Origin: Paenibacillus mellifer
GTDB taxonomy: Bacteria > Bacillota > Bacilli > Paenibacillales > Paenibacillaceae
Reading direction: 5' to 3'
DNA: 64,000 bases
Assembly (NCBI RefSeq): GCF_023195895.1
Contig: NZ_JALPRK010000004.1
Span: 124,001 to 188,000 of the forward strand
The translations under genes and the position numbers were made by a program. Shown piece after piece: positions 1 to 7,538 of the stretch. The notes under the pieces were generated by a model. It saw nothing but the letters and a program-made list of their open reading frames with translations, did no database searches and was not told where the DNA came from. The first letter of the stretch is position 1, and every line of letters starts with the position of its first letter.

Positions 1-49
1 GGATATCGACTTCGTCCTGTTTGGTTTATCCGTCTTATGCCATCCCCTA

Positions 50-205
50 TTAATCCCAATCAAGATCCGGGAAGTTCATCGGATTGTACCCGTTTTTTTC
101 GCGGCGGCCGCGTGTGCCCCAGCCAAATCCGGCGCGTTCTGCAATCCACCACTGTTTCAGCCGATATCGCCGACGTTGATATCTTTTCAATTCCGTCACG
201 ATCAT
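50..205 (-). CDS. small hypothetical protein, 51 aa
   Basis: I do not recognise this small protein. The frame opens with ATG at 205, 9 bases after a perfect AGGAGG ribosome binding site at 215-220, and ends with TAA at 50. The product is strongly basic and aromatic in its first half (KRYQRRRYRLKQWW), then carries GFGWGTRGRREKNGYNP and an acidic end, DLDWD. It has no signal peptide or membrane segment. It lies beyond the glnA terminator, so it is probably transcribed separately from glnRA. The strong RBS, intact frame and biased composition support a real gene. The function is unknown and the sequence gives no basis for guessing one. The 49 bases beyond the stop hold nothing I can identify. 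Confidence 0.6.
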   Translation of the reverse strand: MIVTELKRYQRRRYRLKQWWIAERAGFGWGTRGRREKNGYNPMNFPDLDWD

Positions 206-300
206 GAATTTCAACCTCCTTTATCTCATCTATAAGATGTCCCGATCTAAGTAAATCATGGCATGTTTATTGAAAACCAAAATTTGTTAATCCAAACACA

Positions 301-346
301 AAAAAAGCCGCAGGTCTGGAGGTTACTCCAGCGTCCTGCGGCTTTT
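301..346 (-). terminator. intrinsic terminator of glnRA
   Basis: A long hairpin: AAGCCGCAGG at 305-314 pairs with CCTGCGGCTT at 335-344, with an inner CTGGAG/CTCCAG stem around a GTTA loop. On the minus strand it is followed by a run of seven U. It starts 12 bases after the glnA stop codon. The plus-strand side is weaker but could also work. Confidence 0.88.
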
Positions 347-357
347 AGTGTGAGATT

Positions 358-1695
358 TTAGTACAACGTCATGTATTGATCACGTTCCCATTGATGAACT
401 TGCGTACGGAAGATGTCCCATTCGATCTCTTTAAGTTCGAAGAAATGGGTTAATGCGTGATCGCCGAGCGCATCGCAGATGATTTCACTGCGCAGCAGTT
501 CGCCTAACGCTTCTTTCAGATCGGATGGCAAGCTTGGGATGCCTTCTTCGACCCGTTCTTCCTCGGACATGACATAAATGTTGCGGTCTACCGGATCGAC
601 GAGCGGCAACTCGTTCTTGATCCCGTCCAGGCCGGCTTTCAACATTACGGCCAATGCTAGGTACGGATTGGCTGCCGGGTCCGGATTGCGCACTTCGACC
701 CGCGTGCTAAGACCACGGGAAGCCGGAATCCGGATCATCGGACTGCGGTTGCTCGAAGACCAGGCAACGTAACAAGGCGCTTCATACCCTGGAACGAGAC
801 GTTTGTAGGAGTTTACCGTCGGGTTCGTGATCGCGGCGAATGCGCGGGCATGCTTCAGAATACCAGCCATGTAATGGCGGGCCTCCTTGCTTAGCCCCAA
901 ATTATCGCTTTCGTCATAAAAAGCGTTCACGTCGCCTTTGAACAGCGATTGGTGGCAGTGCATCCCGGAACCGTTCACGCCGAACAGCGGTTTCGGCATA
1001 AACGTCGCATGCAAGCCATGCTGGCGGGCAATCGTTTTGACGACCAGCTTAAAGGTTTGGATTTGGTCTGCGGCTTTAATCGCATTAGCGTATTTAAAGT
1101 CGATTTCATGTTGACCTGGCGCCACTTCGTGATGGGAAGCTTCGATTTCGAAGCCCATTTCTTCCAGCGTCAATACGATTTCGCGGCGGCAGTTCTCGCC
1201 CAAGTCCGTCGGAGCCAAGTCGAAGTATCCGCCTTGGTCGTTCAGTTCGGTTGTCGGGTTGCCTTTGTCATCGGTTTTGAACAAGAAAAATTCAGGTTCC
1301 GGGCCAACGTTCATCGATGTGTAGCCCATCTCTTCAGCTTCCTTGAGCGCGCGCTTCAGAATCCCGCGAGGATCGCCGGCAAACGGCGTACCGTCAGGCA
1401 TGTAAACATCACAAATCAAACGTGCAACGCGATCCTCGGTTACCCAAGGGAAAATGACCCAAGTGTCCAGATCCGGGAAGAGATACATGTCGGATTCCTC
1501 GATGCGAACATACCCCTCAATGGAAGAACCGTCAAACATCATCTTGTTGTCCAGCGCTTTCTCCAATTGGCTGACCGGAATTTCCACGTTTTTAATCGTT
1601 CCCAGCAAATCCGTGAACTGCAAACGGATAAAACGCACATTCTCTTCCTTGGCGATGCGCAAAATGTCTTCTTTGGTGTAATTCGTGTAACTCAC
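358..1695 (-). CDS. glnA: glutamine synthetase, type I
   Basis: ATP-dependent ligation of ammonia to glutamate, the entry point of nitrogen into metabolism; a cytoplasmic dodecamer. The 445-residue product matches the usual GSI-alpha length of about 444 and reads closely like Bacillus subtilis GlnA throughout. Visible motifs are [15 protein letters not shown] (residues 55-69, with R64 equivalent to Bacillus Arg62 used in feedback control), GPEPEFFLF near 131 and the ATP-binding [12 protein letters not shown] region. An in-frame ATG lies six codons upstream, but GGGAGAGG placed 5 bases before GTG at 1695 favours the GTG start and gives the normal length. It is the second gene of the glnRA operon, 23 bases after glnR. 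In this family feedback-inhibited GlnA also acts as chaperone and co-repressor for GlnR (known, not shown here). Confidence 0.97.
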   Translation of the reverse strand: MSYTNYTKEDILRIAKEENVRFIRLQFTDLLGTIKNVEIPVSQLEKALDNKMMFDGSSIEGYVRIEESDMYLFPDLDTWVIFPWVTEDRVARLICDVYMPDGTPFAGDPRGILKRALKEAEEMGYTSMNVGPEPEFFLFKTDDKGNPTTELNDQGGYFDLAPTDLGENCRREIVLTLEEMGFEIEASHHEVAPGQHEIDFKYANAIKAADQIQTFKLVVKTIARQHGLHATFMPKPLFGVNGSGMHCHQSLFKGDVNAFYDESDNLGLSKEARHYMAGILKHARAFAAITNPTVNSYKRLVPGYEAPCYVAWSSSNRSPMIRIPASRGLSTRVEVRNPDPAANPYLALAVMLKAGLDGIKNELPLVDPVDRNIYVMSEEERVEEGIPSLPSDLKEALGELLRSEIICDALGDHALTHFFELKEIEWDIFRTQVHQWERDQYMTLY

Positions 1696-1718
1696 CCTAA
1701 CCTCTCCCAACATTTAGA

Positions 1719-2129
1719 TTATTTTTTGAAAAATCGGGACAGTTCGCCTTGGATCAAAGAAACTTGCCCCGGCTTGCTCCCTTGCACCAACTGCTGCTTC
1801 AACATGCGGTAGATTTGGGAATCCGTCATTTCCTTCCGCTTCTCTTCCGTGTCCTTCGTGATGACGGTTGCTTCCTGGGATTCCCGGGACATCGGATTCA
1901 TCACTTGCTTGATCCCTGCGATATTCACGCCTTTATCGATGAGACCCTTGATTTCCAGCAAGCGTTCGACATCGTTGAGGGAAAACATACGTTGATTTCC
2001 CGAGGTTCTAGCGGGTACTATCAATTCATGTTGCTCGTAATATCGTATTTGTCTTGCCGTTAAATCCGTAAGTTTCATGACGATACCAATAGGAAACAAG
2101 GCCATATTTCTGCGAATTTCCTCACTCAT
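1719..2129 (-). CDS. glnR: MerR-family nitrogen regulator GlnR
   Basis: Repressor of glnRA and other nitrogen genes when glutamine is abundant. The product has 136 residues; the N-terminal winged helix holds the family signature FPIGIVMKLTDLTARQIRYYEQ, followed by the dimerisation helix and a C-terminal tail that in GlnR is autoinhibitory and senses feedback-inhibited GlnA. The ATG at 2129 (MSEEIRR) is preferred over an upstream TTG because GGAAGG lies 9 bases before it and it matches Bacillus GlnR. It is the first gene of the operon, transcribed from the promoter at 2165-2193 and overlaid by two TGTNA-N7-TNACA operators, so it should repress itself. Confidence 0.96.
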   Translation of the reverse strand: MSEEIRRNMALFPIGIVMKLTDLTARQIRYYEQHELIVPARTSGNQRMFSLNDVERLLEIKGLIDKGVNIAGIKQVMNPMSRESQEATVITKDTEEKRKEMTDSQIYRMLKQQLVQGSKPGQVSLIQGELSRFFKK

Positions 2130-2164
2130 CGCTATCAACCTTCCAGTTAGATTCTCATGACCTA

Positions 2165-2216
2165 ATCATATGTGAGTTATCCTAACATGTCAATAGTTAT
2201 GTTAGGATAACTCACA
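2165..2216 (-). promoter_or_regulatory. glnRA promoter with two GlnR operators
   Basis: On the minus strand a consensus TTGACA (-35, 2188-2193) and TATGAT (-10, 2165-2170) are separated by exactly 17 bases. Those 17 bases (2171-2187) are a full GlnR box, TGTNA-N7-TNACA. A second box of inverted sequence lies upstream of -35 at 2200-2216. The upstream box overlaps the stop codon of the preceding gene (TGA at 2212-2214). Confidence 0.92.
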
Positions 2217-3465
2217 ACAAGTTGCGATCCTTCATCGTCTGGAGTGCGGTAAGGAGTCCAAATTTAATATGAGAATAGGTTAATCCGCCTTGCATATACG
2301 CAATATACGGAGCACGGATCGGGGCATCGGCAGACAACTCCAAGCTTCCGCCTTGAATAAAGGTCCCCGCCGCCATAATGACCGGGTGTTCATACCCCGG
2401 CATGTCCCAAGCCTCAGGAACGACGTGCCCGTCTACAGCGGCTGCTCGCTGAATGCCCTGTACAAATGCGATCAACTGCTCCGGTTTGCTGAAGGCAATC
2501 GCCTGGATGAGATCGGTACGTGCATCCTGCCAACCTGGTCGGCTTTGGAATCCCACCCGCTCAAACAAAGCTGCCGCCAGAATACTGCCTTTAACCGCTT
2601 GTCCAACAATCGTTGGTGCTAGAAACAGCCCTTGGTAGATTCCACGAGTCGTCCCCAACATTGCCCCGACTTCACCGCCGATTCCCGGCGCAGTTAAACG
2701 GTATGCGGCTAGGTTGACTAACTCCTGCCGCCCGCAAATATATCCCCCGGTTTCCGCCAGGCCGCCGCCTGGATTCTTAATTAAGGATCCGGCAATCAGG
2801 TCGGCTCCAACCTGCGTTGGTTCGCGTTCTTCGGTAAACTCGCCGTAGCAATTATCCACGAAGACGATCAGATCTGGCTTGATCTCCTTAACCCGACGAA
2901 CCATCTCCTCGATCCGTGCGACGGTAAATGAGTCCCTCCAGTCGTAACCACGGGAGCGCTGGATGCCGATCACTTTGGTCCGATCGGTAATTTTTGCGCT
3001 TACGATCTCCCAATCGACCGATCCATCGCTGAGCAATGCCGCTTCGTTATAGGTAATTCCAAAATCCTGCAACGAGCCGCTCCCGTCTCCGGGCGTCCCT
3101 ATTACTTTATGTAGTGTATCATAAGGACGTCCCGTGATATAGAGTAGTTCGTCCCCGGGTCGCAAGACCCCGAATAGCGCCGTGGCGATCGTATGCGTGC
3201 CGGAAGCGAAATGCGGCCGCACCAGTGCGGCCTCCGCACCAAATACGTCCGCATATACGAGATCCAACACTTCACGGCCTCGGTCGTTATAAGCATAACC
3301 TGTTGATCCTGCGAAATGATAATCGCTGACTTGGTGGCGTTGAAAAGCTTCAATCACCTTCCATTGGTTCTGATCAACAATCCGATCAATCTCTCGAAAC
3401 CGGCTTTCCGCTTGTTGTTCTGCGGCTTCCAGCCAATGTACGATTTCTTCTGAAAATGCTGCCAT
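2212..3465 (-). CDS. ynbB: PLP-dependent lyase, YnbB / methionine gamma-lyase family
   Basis: A 417-residue fold-type I PLP enzyme of the family once called aluminium resistance protein and now usually annotated as a methionine gamma-lyase family protein. The probable Schiff-base lysine is K230 in GSLIKNPGGG. Upstream are the PHFASGTHTI phosphate-cradle region and IVFVDNCYGEF, which holds the cofactor aspartate. The true substrate in Firmicutes is not settled, so the reaction is inference from family. It follows hflX by 18 bases, as in the Bacillus hflX-ynbB-glnR-glnA order, and reaches into the glnR operator at its 3' end. A GGGAG lies about 14 bases before the ATG, a loose but acceptable spacing. 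Confidence 0.85.
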   Translation of the reverse strand: MAAFSEEIVHWLEAAEQQAESRFREIDRIVDQNQWKVIEAFQRHQVSDYHFAGSTGYAYNDRGREVLDLVYADVFGAEAALVRPHFASGTHTIATALFGVLRPGDELLYITGRPYDTLHKVIGTPGDGSGSLQDFGITYNEAALLSDGSVDWEIVSAKITDRTKVIGIQRSRGYDWRDSFTVARIEEMVRRVKEIKPDLIVFVDNCYGEFTEEREPTQVGADLIAGSLIKNPGGGLAETGGYICGRQELVNLAAYRLTAPGIGGEVGAMLGTTRGIYQGLFLAPTIVGQAVKGSILAAALFERVGFQSRPGWQDARTDLIQAIAFSKPEQLIAFVQGIQRAAAVDGHVVPEAWDMPGYEHPVIMAAGTFIQGGSLELSADAPIRAPYIAYMQGGLTYSHIKFGLLTALQTMKDRNLL

Positions 3466-3483
3466 CGTTACGTTATCACTCCC

Positions 3484-4824
3484 TTAATCAATTCCATCGT
3501 TTGTCGTGTTTTCATCATGGAGAACTGGTTTAGGAATTGCATAAGGAGCTAGTCGATACCCGTACTTATCGAAATCCGCTTGGTTCACATCGATTTCGTA
3601 AATCATGACATCCTCGTCCATCTGCTTGTCCACCACTTCTCCTACCCGATACAACACCGGGGTGAGATCTCCTCGTTCTGCGGGAATCCGGAACGTCTTG
3701 GTACCTCCGGACAGCTTGCGCTGCACGGCTTCACGAACCGCAACCAGATCCTTAACGTCGAACGCGGAAATCTTCAAGTACCCCTCGCCTGTCGGCAGCA
3801 TTTGCAGCTGTTCAGGCGGACAAATATCCTTCTTGTTAAACAACACGATCTGCGGTTTTCCCCCGGCCCCCAAATCGTTGAGAATTCGATCGACCACTTC
3901 CATTTGTTCCTGGCGCATCGGCGAGGATGCGTCAACAACATGCAGAATGAGGTCCGCCTCATTAACCTCTTCCAACGTGGCGCGGAAGGCCGCGACCAAG
4001 TCGTGCGGTAGATTTTGAATGAACCCTACCGTATCTGTCAGCACCACTTCCTTGCCGCCCGAGAGCGGAAGAAGCCGGGTTGTCGGATCCAGCGTAGCAA
4101 ACAGCTGATTCTCCACAAATACATCCGCTGAGGTCATTGCTTTAAGCAACGTCGATTTGCCGGCATTGGTGTAACCGACCAGGGCAATTTGCACCACCCC
4201 GGTTTCCTTCCGACGTGCCCGGTGTAACTGTCGGTGCCGAGTGACCTCCTCCAACTGACGCTTCAACTCGCCGATCCGCCGGCGAATATGACGCCGATCC
4301 GTTTCCAGCTGGCTTTCCCCCGGTCCCCGTGTGCCAATTCCGCCGCCAAGACGTGACAGATTCTTACCATGCCCGGATAAACGCGGGAGCAGGTAGGTTA
4401 ATTGAGCCAACTCCACCTGGATGATCCCTTCCCGCGTTTTGGCCCGCTGCGCGAAAATATCGAGGATTAACTGAGTTCGGTCAATAATTTTGACATCCAG
4501 CATCTCTTCCAAGTTGCGTACCTGAGCACCGGACAATTCTTGATCGAATATTGCGGTGTTTGCTCCCCGTTGCTGTGTTACTTCACGAAGCTCCAGCACT
4601 TTCCCTTTCCCTATAAACCACCTTGGATCAGGTTTATCACGTTTCTGTACGATGGATTCGGCAACCTCGACCCCAGCCGTTTCAGCTAGCTGCACCAGTT
4701 CGGCTAGGGAATATTCGGGGTCGATTCCGCTTTGCTTCGTCTCCGGCGTAACCAAACTGACCAATACGGCCACGTCCGGGCGGTGGGTGGTAGTCTCATG
4801 CAAATGCAACCTTGGCATCATCAC
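3484..4824 (-). CDS. hflX: ribosome-associated GTPase HflX
   Basis: A GTPase that in well-studied bacteria splits stalled or hibernating 70S ribosomes, for example after heat or antibiotic stress. The product has 446 residues. An N-terminal HflX domain with a long helical linker (about 100-200, including RLSGHGKNLSRLGGGIGTRG) precedes the G domain: G1 GYTNAGKST near 216-224, G3 DTVGF and G4 NKKD. A short C-terminal extension is present. It lies between spoVK and ynbB in the Bacillus order. The ATG at 4824 is preceded by AAGGAG about 8 bases upstream. The 5' flank contains copy 1 of the dispersed repeat at 4836-5044, so any leader RNA of hflX would include that repeat. Confidence 0.95.
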   Translation of the reverse strand: MMMPRLHLHETTTHRPDVAVLVSLVTPETKQSGIDPEYSLAELVQLAETAGVEVAESIVQKRDKPDPRWFIGKGKVLELREVTQQRGANTAIFDQELSGAQVRNLEEMLDVKIIDRTQLILDIFAQRAKTREGIIQVELAQLTYLLPRLSGHGKNLSRLGGGIGTRGPGESQLETDRRHIRRRIGELKRQLEEVTRHRQLHRARRKETGVVQIALVGYTNAGKSTLLKAMTSADVFVENQLFATLDPTTRLLPLSGGKEVVLTDTVGFIQNLPHDLVAAFRATLEEVNEADLILHVVDASSPMRQEQMEVVDRILNDLGAGGKPQIVLFNKKDICPPEQLQMLPTGEGYLKISAFDVKDLVAVREAVQRKLSGGTKTFRIPAERGDLTPVLYRVGEVVDKQMDEDVMIYEIDVNQADFDKYGYRLAPYAIPKPVLHDENTTNDGID

Positions 4825-4835
4825 TACTCCTTAAA

Positions 4836-5044
4836 GGGTATCAAAAAAAACGGCGGCCCATCACGAAGCTTGTTCAAGGGGTCTATTCGACGTCGAATCT
4901 TGAATTCAGCCGGGACCTCCGTTGCTCACGTAGGTTTCCCTACGCTCCGCTACTCGTTCCCTAGCTTCATCCAACCTTCTCGGTGCTGACCCCCCGCTTT
5001 TTTGCTTTTCATTTGTACGGGTATCAAAAAAACGGCCCATCACG
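4836..5044. repeat. dispersed repeat, copy 1 (core 4885-4989) with flanking direct repeats
   Basis: A 105 bp core (4885-4989) recurs with only scattered differences at 10232-10337. It starts with the palindrome ATTCGACGTCGAAT and ends in CTCGGTGCTGA. In the middle is a hairpin, CGTAGG-TTTC-CCTACG. Both sides carry a direct repeat of the form GGGTATC-A(n)-CGG...CCCATCACG (4836-4865 and 5019-5044); the second overlaps the spoVK stop codon. There is no transposase and no coding capacity. The 215 bases between hflX and spoVK are essentially all this element. Confidence 0.8.
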
Positions 5045-6023
5045 TTTTCTTGGCATCAAGCTTTAGGTCCTCGGTACGAATGGTCATCAACTCTAGCTTG
5101 CCCGGCGAGCCGCCTCCGTATTGATTAAGCAGCCGCACAGCCTGCTGACGTACGGACCGTTCAATCACATTGCGGACATAACGGGCATTGCTGAACACCT
5201 GCTCGCTTTCGCATTTCTCCCTCAGCAAATGCTGCTTTAATTTGAGTATCGCCTGCGGCATCAAGATATAATCGCGTTCTTTCGCCATCCCCTCGGCAAT
5301 TTGGATCAACTGGTCGATCGAATAGTCCGGAAAGTCCATCTGAATCGGGAACCGTGAGGGCAACCCCGGGTTGGTCGACAGGAAGAAATCCATTTCATCC
5401 GAGTACCCGGCCAGGATCAGGATAAATTGATTCTTGTGATCCTCCATCGCTTTGACCAACGTATCGATCGCTTCCTTGCCGAAGTCTTTCTCGCCCCCAC
5501 GTGCTAAGCTGTAAGCTTCATCAATAAACAAAATACCGCCAAGTGACTTCTTGACCAAATCACGCGTCTTCTGTGCCGTATGACCGATATATTCGCCAAC
5601 CAAATCGGCACGCTCCACCTCAATCAAGTGGCCTTTACTAAGCACACCCATACGTTGAAACATTTTAGCGACGATTCGTGCTACGGTCGTTTTACCGGTA
5701 CCTGGATTGCCTTTGAACACCATGTGATACACTTGAGCACCGGATAACAATCCCGCTTCCGAGCGCATCGAGGCGATTTGCAAAAGTGCATATATCTCGT
5801 ACATTAAATCCTTAATATGATCTAAACCGATCAGGTGATCCAGTTCTTTTTGGATTTCGGCAAAAAGTCCCTGCTGCGGCAACCCTTTGGACGACGCCTG
5901 AGGTTCGCTATCGGCAATCGCCTGCGAGACGACAGGCGGTTCGGTGCTGCGGAGAATCACGTTGATCTGACGCGACGGTCTCTCATCGGAAGAGCCGTTT
6001 CTGGCCATGACACGCCCAGACAT
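5040..6023 (-). CDS. spoVK: stage V sporulation protein K, AAA ATPase
   Basis: A CbxX/CfqX-type AAA ATPase needed for late spore maturation in Bacillus, acting in the mother cell. The 327-residue product is close to the Bacillus length of 322. Walker A GNPGTGKTT lies near 104-112, Walker B GGILFIDEAYSL near 164-175, and a sensor arginine region, NPGLPSRFP, follows. The N-terminal ~60 residues are polar and variable. AGAGGTGA lies 8 bases before the ATG. It starts the spoVK-hflX-ynbB-glnR-glnA block. Its last codons are included in the direct repeat that flanks dispersed repeat copy 1, so the insertion seems to have duplicated the 3' end of this gene. I could not identify a convincing SigE or SigK promoter in the 109 bases upstream. 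Confidence 0.94.
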   Translation of the reverse strand: MSGRVMARNGSSDERPSRQINVILRSTEPPVVSQAIADSEPQASSKGLPQQGLFAEIQKELDHLIGLDHIKDLMYEIYALLQIASMRSEAGLLSGAQVYHMVFKGNPGTGKTTVARIVAKMFQRMGVLSKGHLIEVERADLVGEYIGHTAQKTRDLVKKSLGGILFIDEAYSLARGGEKDFGKEAIDTLVKAMEDHKNQFILILAGYSDEMDFFLSTNPGLPSRFPIQMDFPDYSIDQLIQIAEGMAKERDYILMPQAILKLKQHLLREKCESEQVFSNARYVRNVIERSVRQQAVRLLNQYGGGSPGKLELMTIRTEDLKLDAKKT

Positions 6024-6132
6024 AAGAAATCACCTCTTTATAAAGGTAGGGCTAAGAGGAATTACACAAAGCCGTCTTGTTGAACACACATCTAAATGTA
6101 TTCTCTCTCCCTGTCCGTTATTAGAAGTTTCG

Positions 6133-6819
6133 TCATCTTATCAGGCCGATGGCAAGTCCTATTTGATCGAGCTTCCATTTCGTATACGCCAAAATTTCCC
6201 TCACGGTGTTCGGGATAGGCTTCAAAACCTTGGTTTCGGTTAACGAAAGTCTAGGTTCCTCGTAATCCAAAGCTCTGGCGATTTCAAGCGCGCGGTTGCC
6301 ATGATAGGTATGCGTCACGATCAAAGCTGACGTAAGCCCCCGCTCCATCATCAATTCCCGACTGAATTTGAGGTTCTCGTAGGTACTGGTCGCCTTATTC
6401 TCGAGCAGCATCTTGTCCCGAGGAACCCCATGAGCCTCCAGGTAATTCGCCATCCCTTCCGCTTCGGTATATTTGGAGTGAGGCGTATCCAACCCACCGG
6501 TCAGCAGAAACAAATGGAATTTACCCGCTTCAAAATCCTTTAAGCTTTGTTCCAGTCGTTCCCGAAGTCCCGGACTAGGCTCGTCCCCCCACAGGGCCGC
6601 CCCGAGGACAATCCCTACATCAGCCGGTTCACTTATTGCGGAGTTGGCTGCCGGATTCCGCTCTACGCTGCCGATCTGGGCTAATGTGAACAACATCCAA
6701 CCTATTCCGAGCAGGAAGATCACGAGTCCCCATCGAAACATTCGCTTCCTGACACTGCCACTACGTTTCTTTTGTGTTTTGCCTAACAGACCGTTCTCGC
6801 TTGGTTTGGCATAACGCAT
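6133..6819 (-). CDS. YdcF/SanA/ElyC-family protein (DUF218)
   Basis: A membrane-anchored protein of the DUF218 family. The 228-residue product has a basic N-terminus (KKRSGSVRKRMFR), one membrane segment at about 28-46, then an extracytoplasmic DUF218 domain with the typical DVGIVLGAALWGDEPSPGLRERLEQSL, LTGG and ENKATSTYENLKFS motifs. Relatives such as SanA and ElyC affect envelope integrity and peptidoglycan precursor lipid carriers, but the chemistry is not established. The gene sits between a DUF402 phosphatase and spoVK, 15 bases after the former, so the two probably share a transcript. Confidence 0.85.
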   Translation of the reverse strand: MRYAKPSENGLLGKTQKKRSGSVRKRMFRWGLVIFLLGIGWMLFTLAQIGSVERNPAANSAISEPADVGIVLGAALWGDEPSPGLRERLEQSLKDFEAGKFHLFLLTGGLDTPHSKYTEAEGMANYLEAHGVPRDKMLLENKATSTYENLKFSRELMMERGLTSALIVTHTYHGNRALEIARALDYEEPRLSLTETKVLKPIPNTVREILAYTKWKLDQIGLAIGLIR

Positions 6820-6834
6820 GCTTTATCCCCCTGG

Positions 6835-7383
6835 CTAATTCGGCTCCGAAGTCATGAACCCGCTCTGGTAATGATCCAGGGACAGGCGGAAATAGGGAAA
6901 ACGCCGCTCCTTAATGTCATGAAGTAGTTGCTGGGCCGTCTCCGTTGCCAGATCATAGTCTTTGACCGATATGAGGCCTTTCGTTAACGCTTCATCCAGT
7001 TCGTCTTCATCTAATAGGAACACTTCGCGATTTTTCAGTACGACGATATCCAGATACAAATCATCAAACCAAGGCACTCCTTGATCGGTGACTCCTTGGG
7101 TCTTACAAATATCGATGTACCACTCCACGATCTCGCCATGATCGTCAAACATCGCCGTAACGACGAAATGAGCCCCTTTGGGATAATACTGCAACCAGGT
7201 GTAACCCTTGTCAGCAATCCGGAACGTGTGACCTCCATAGGTCTTCCATAACGGATCACGCAAGGCAAAGATGCTGTACAGCGTGACATATCCCGTAAAA
7301 TCATCGCTTTCCACATACCTGGATTTGAATTGACGATGCGTTACACGGCGCCAATTCGCGCGGTCTCCGAATTTTCGCTTCAT
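6835..7383 (-). CDS. DUF402 nucleoside di/triphosphatase-like protein (YgaC type)
   Basis: A 182-residue protein of the DUF402/UPF0374 family; the Staphylococcus relative Ntdp hydrolyses nucleoside tri- and diphosphates. Family features seen here are the N-terminal MKRKFGDRANWRRV and the acidic metal-binding stretch with WYIDICK and WFDDLYLDIVVL (about residues 97-125). The ATG at 7383 is chosen over an upstream ATG because AAAGGGA lies 8-9 bases before it and family members start with MKRKFGD. It lies between the penicillin-binding protein and the YdcF-like gene, and is likely co-transcribed with the latter. Function is inferred from family only. Confidence 0.85.
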   Translation of the reverse strand: MKRKFGDRANWRRVTHRQFKSRYVESDDFTGYVTLYSIFALRDPLWKTYGGHTFRIADKGYTWLQYYPKGAHFVVTAMFDDHGEIVEWYIDICKTQGVTDQGVPWFDDLYLDIVVLKNREVFLLDEDELDEALTKGLISVKDYDLATETAQQLLHDIKERRFPYFRLSLDHYQSGFMTSEPN

Positions 7384-7459
7384 AAATAAGTTCCCTTTCA
7401 ACACAATGTACTATCAGCTTACCATATTTGAAAGAGAGTCACAAAAACCATTTTCATAA

Positions 7460-7504
7460 ATAAAAACACCTCCCAGCTCCACGTTCCCGCAGGGCTGAGA
7501 GGTG
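7460..7504 (-). terminator. intrinsic terminator of the penicillin-binding protein gene
   Basis: On the minus strand CACCTCTCAGC pairs with GCTGGGAGGTG (arms 7494-7504 and 7467-7477, one G-U pair). It is followed by GTTTTTATTT. It lies about 35 bases after the stop codon. Confidence 0.85.
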
Positions 7505-7538
7505 ATCTCGGAGAATAGGGCGAATCCGATAAATTCGA

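Noticed and set aside
949-1812. 287-codon plus-strand ORF
   Set aside because: It is fully antisense to glnA and shows codon shadows rather than its own RBS or protein pattern.
4825-5040. T-box or other known riboswitch in the hflX leader
   Set aside because: The structured sequence there is the dispersed repeat, also present at an unrelated locus, and has no T-box AGGGTGGNACCGCG core.
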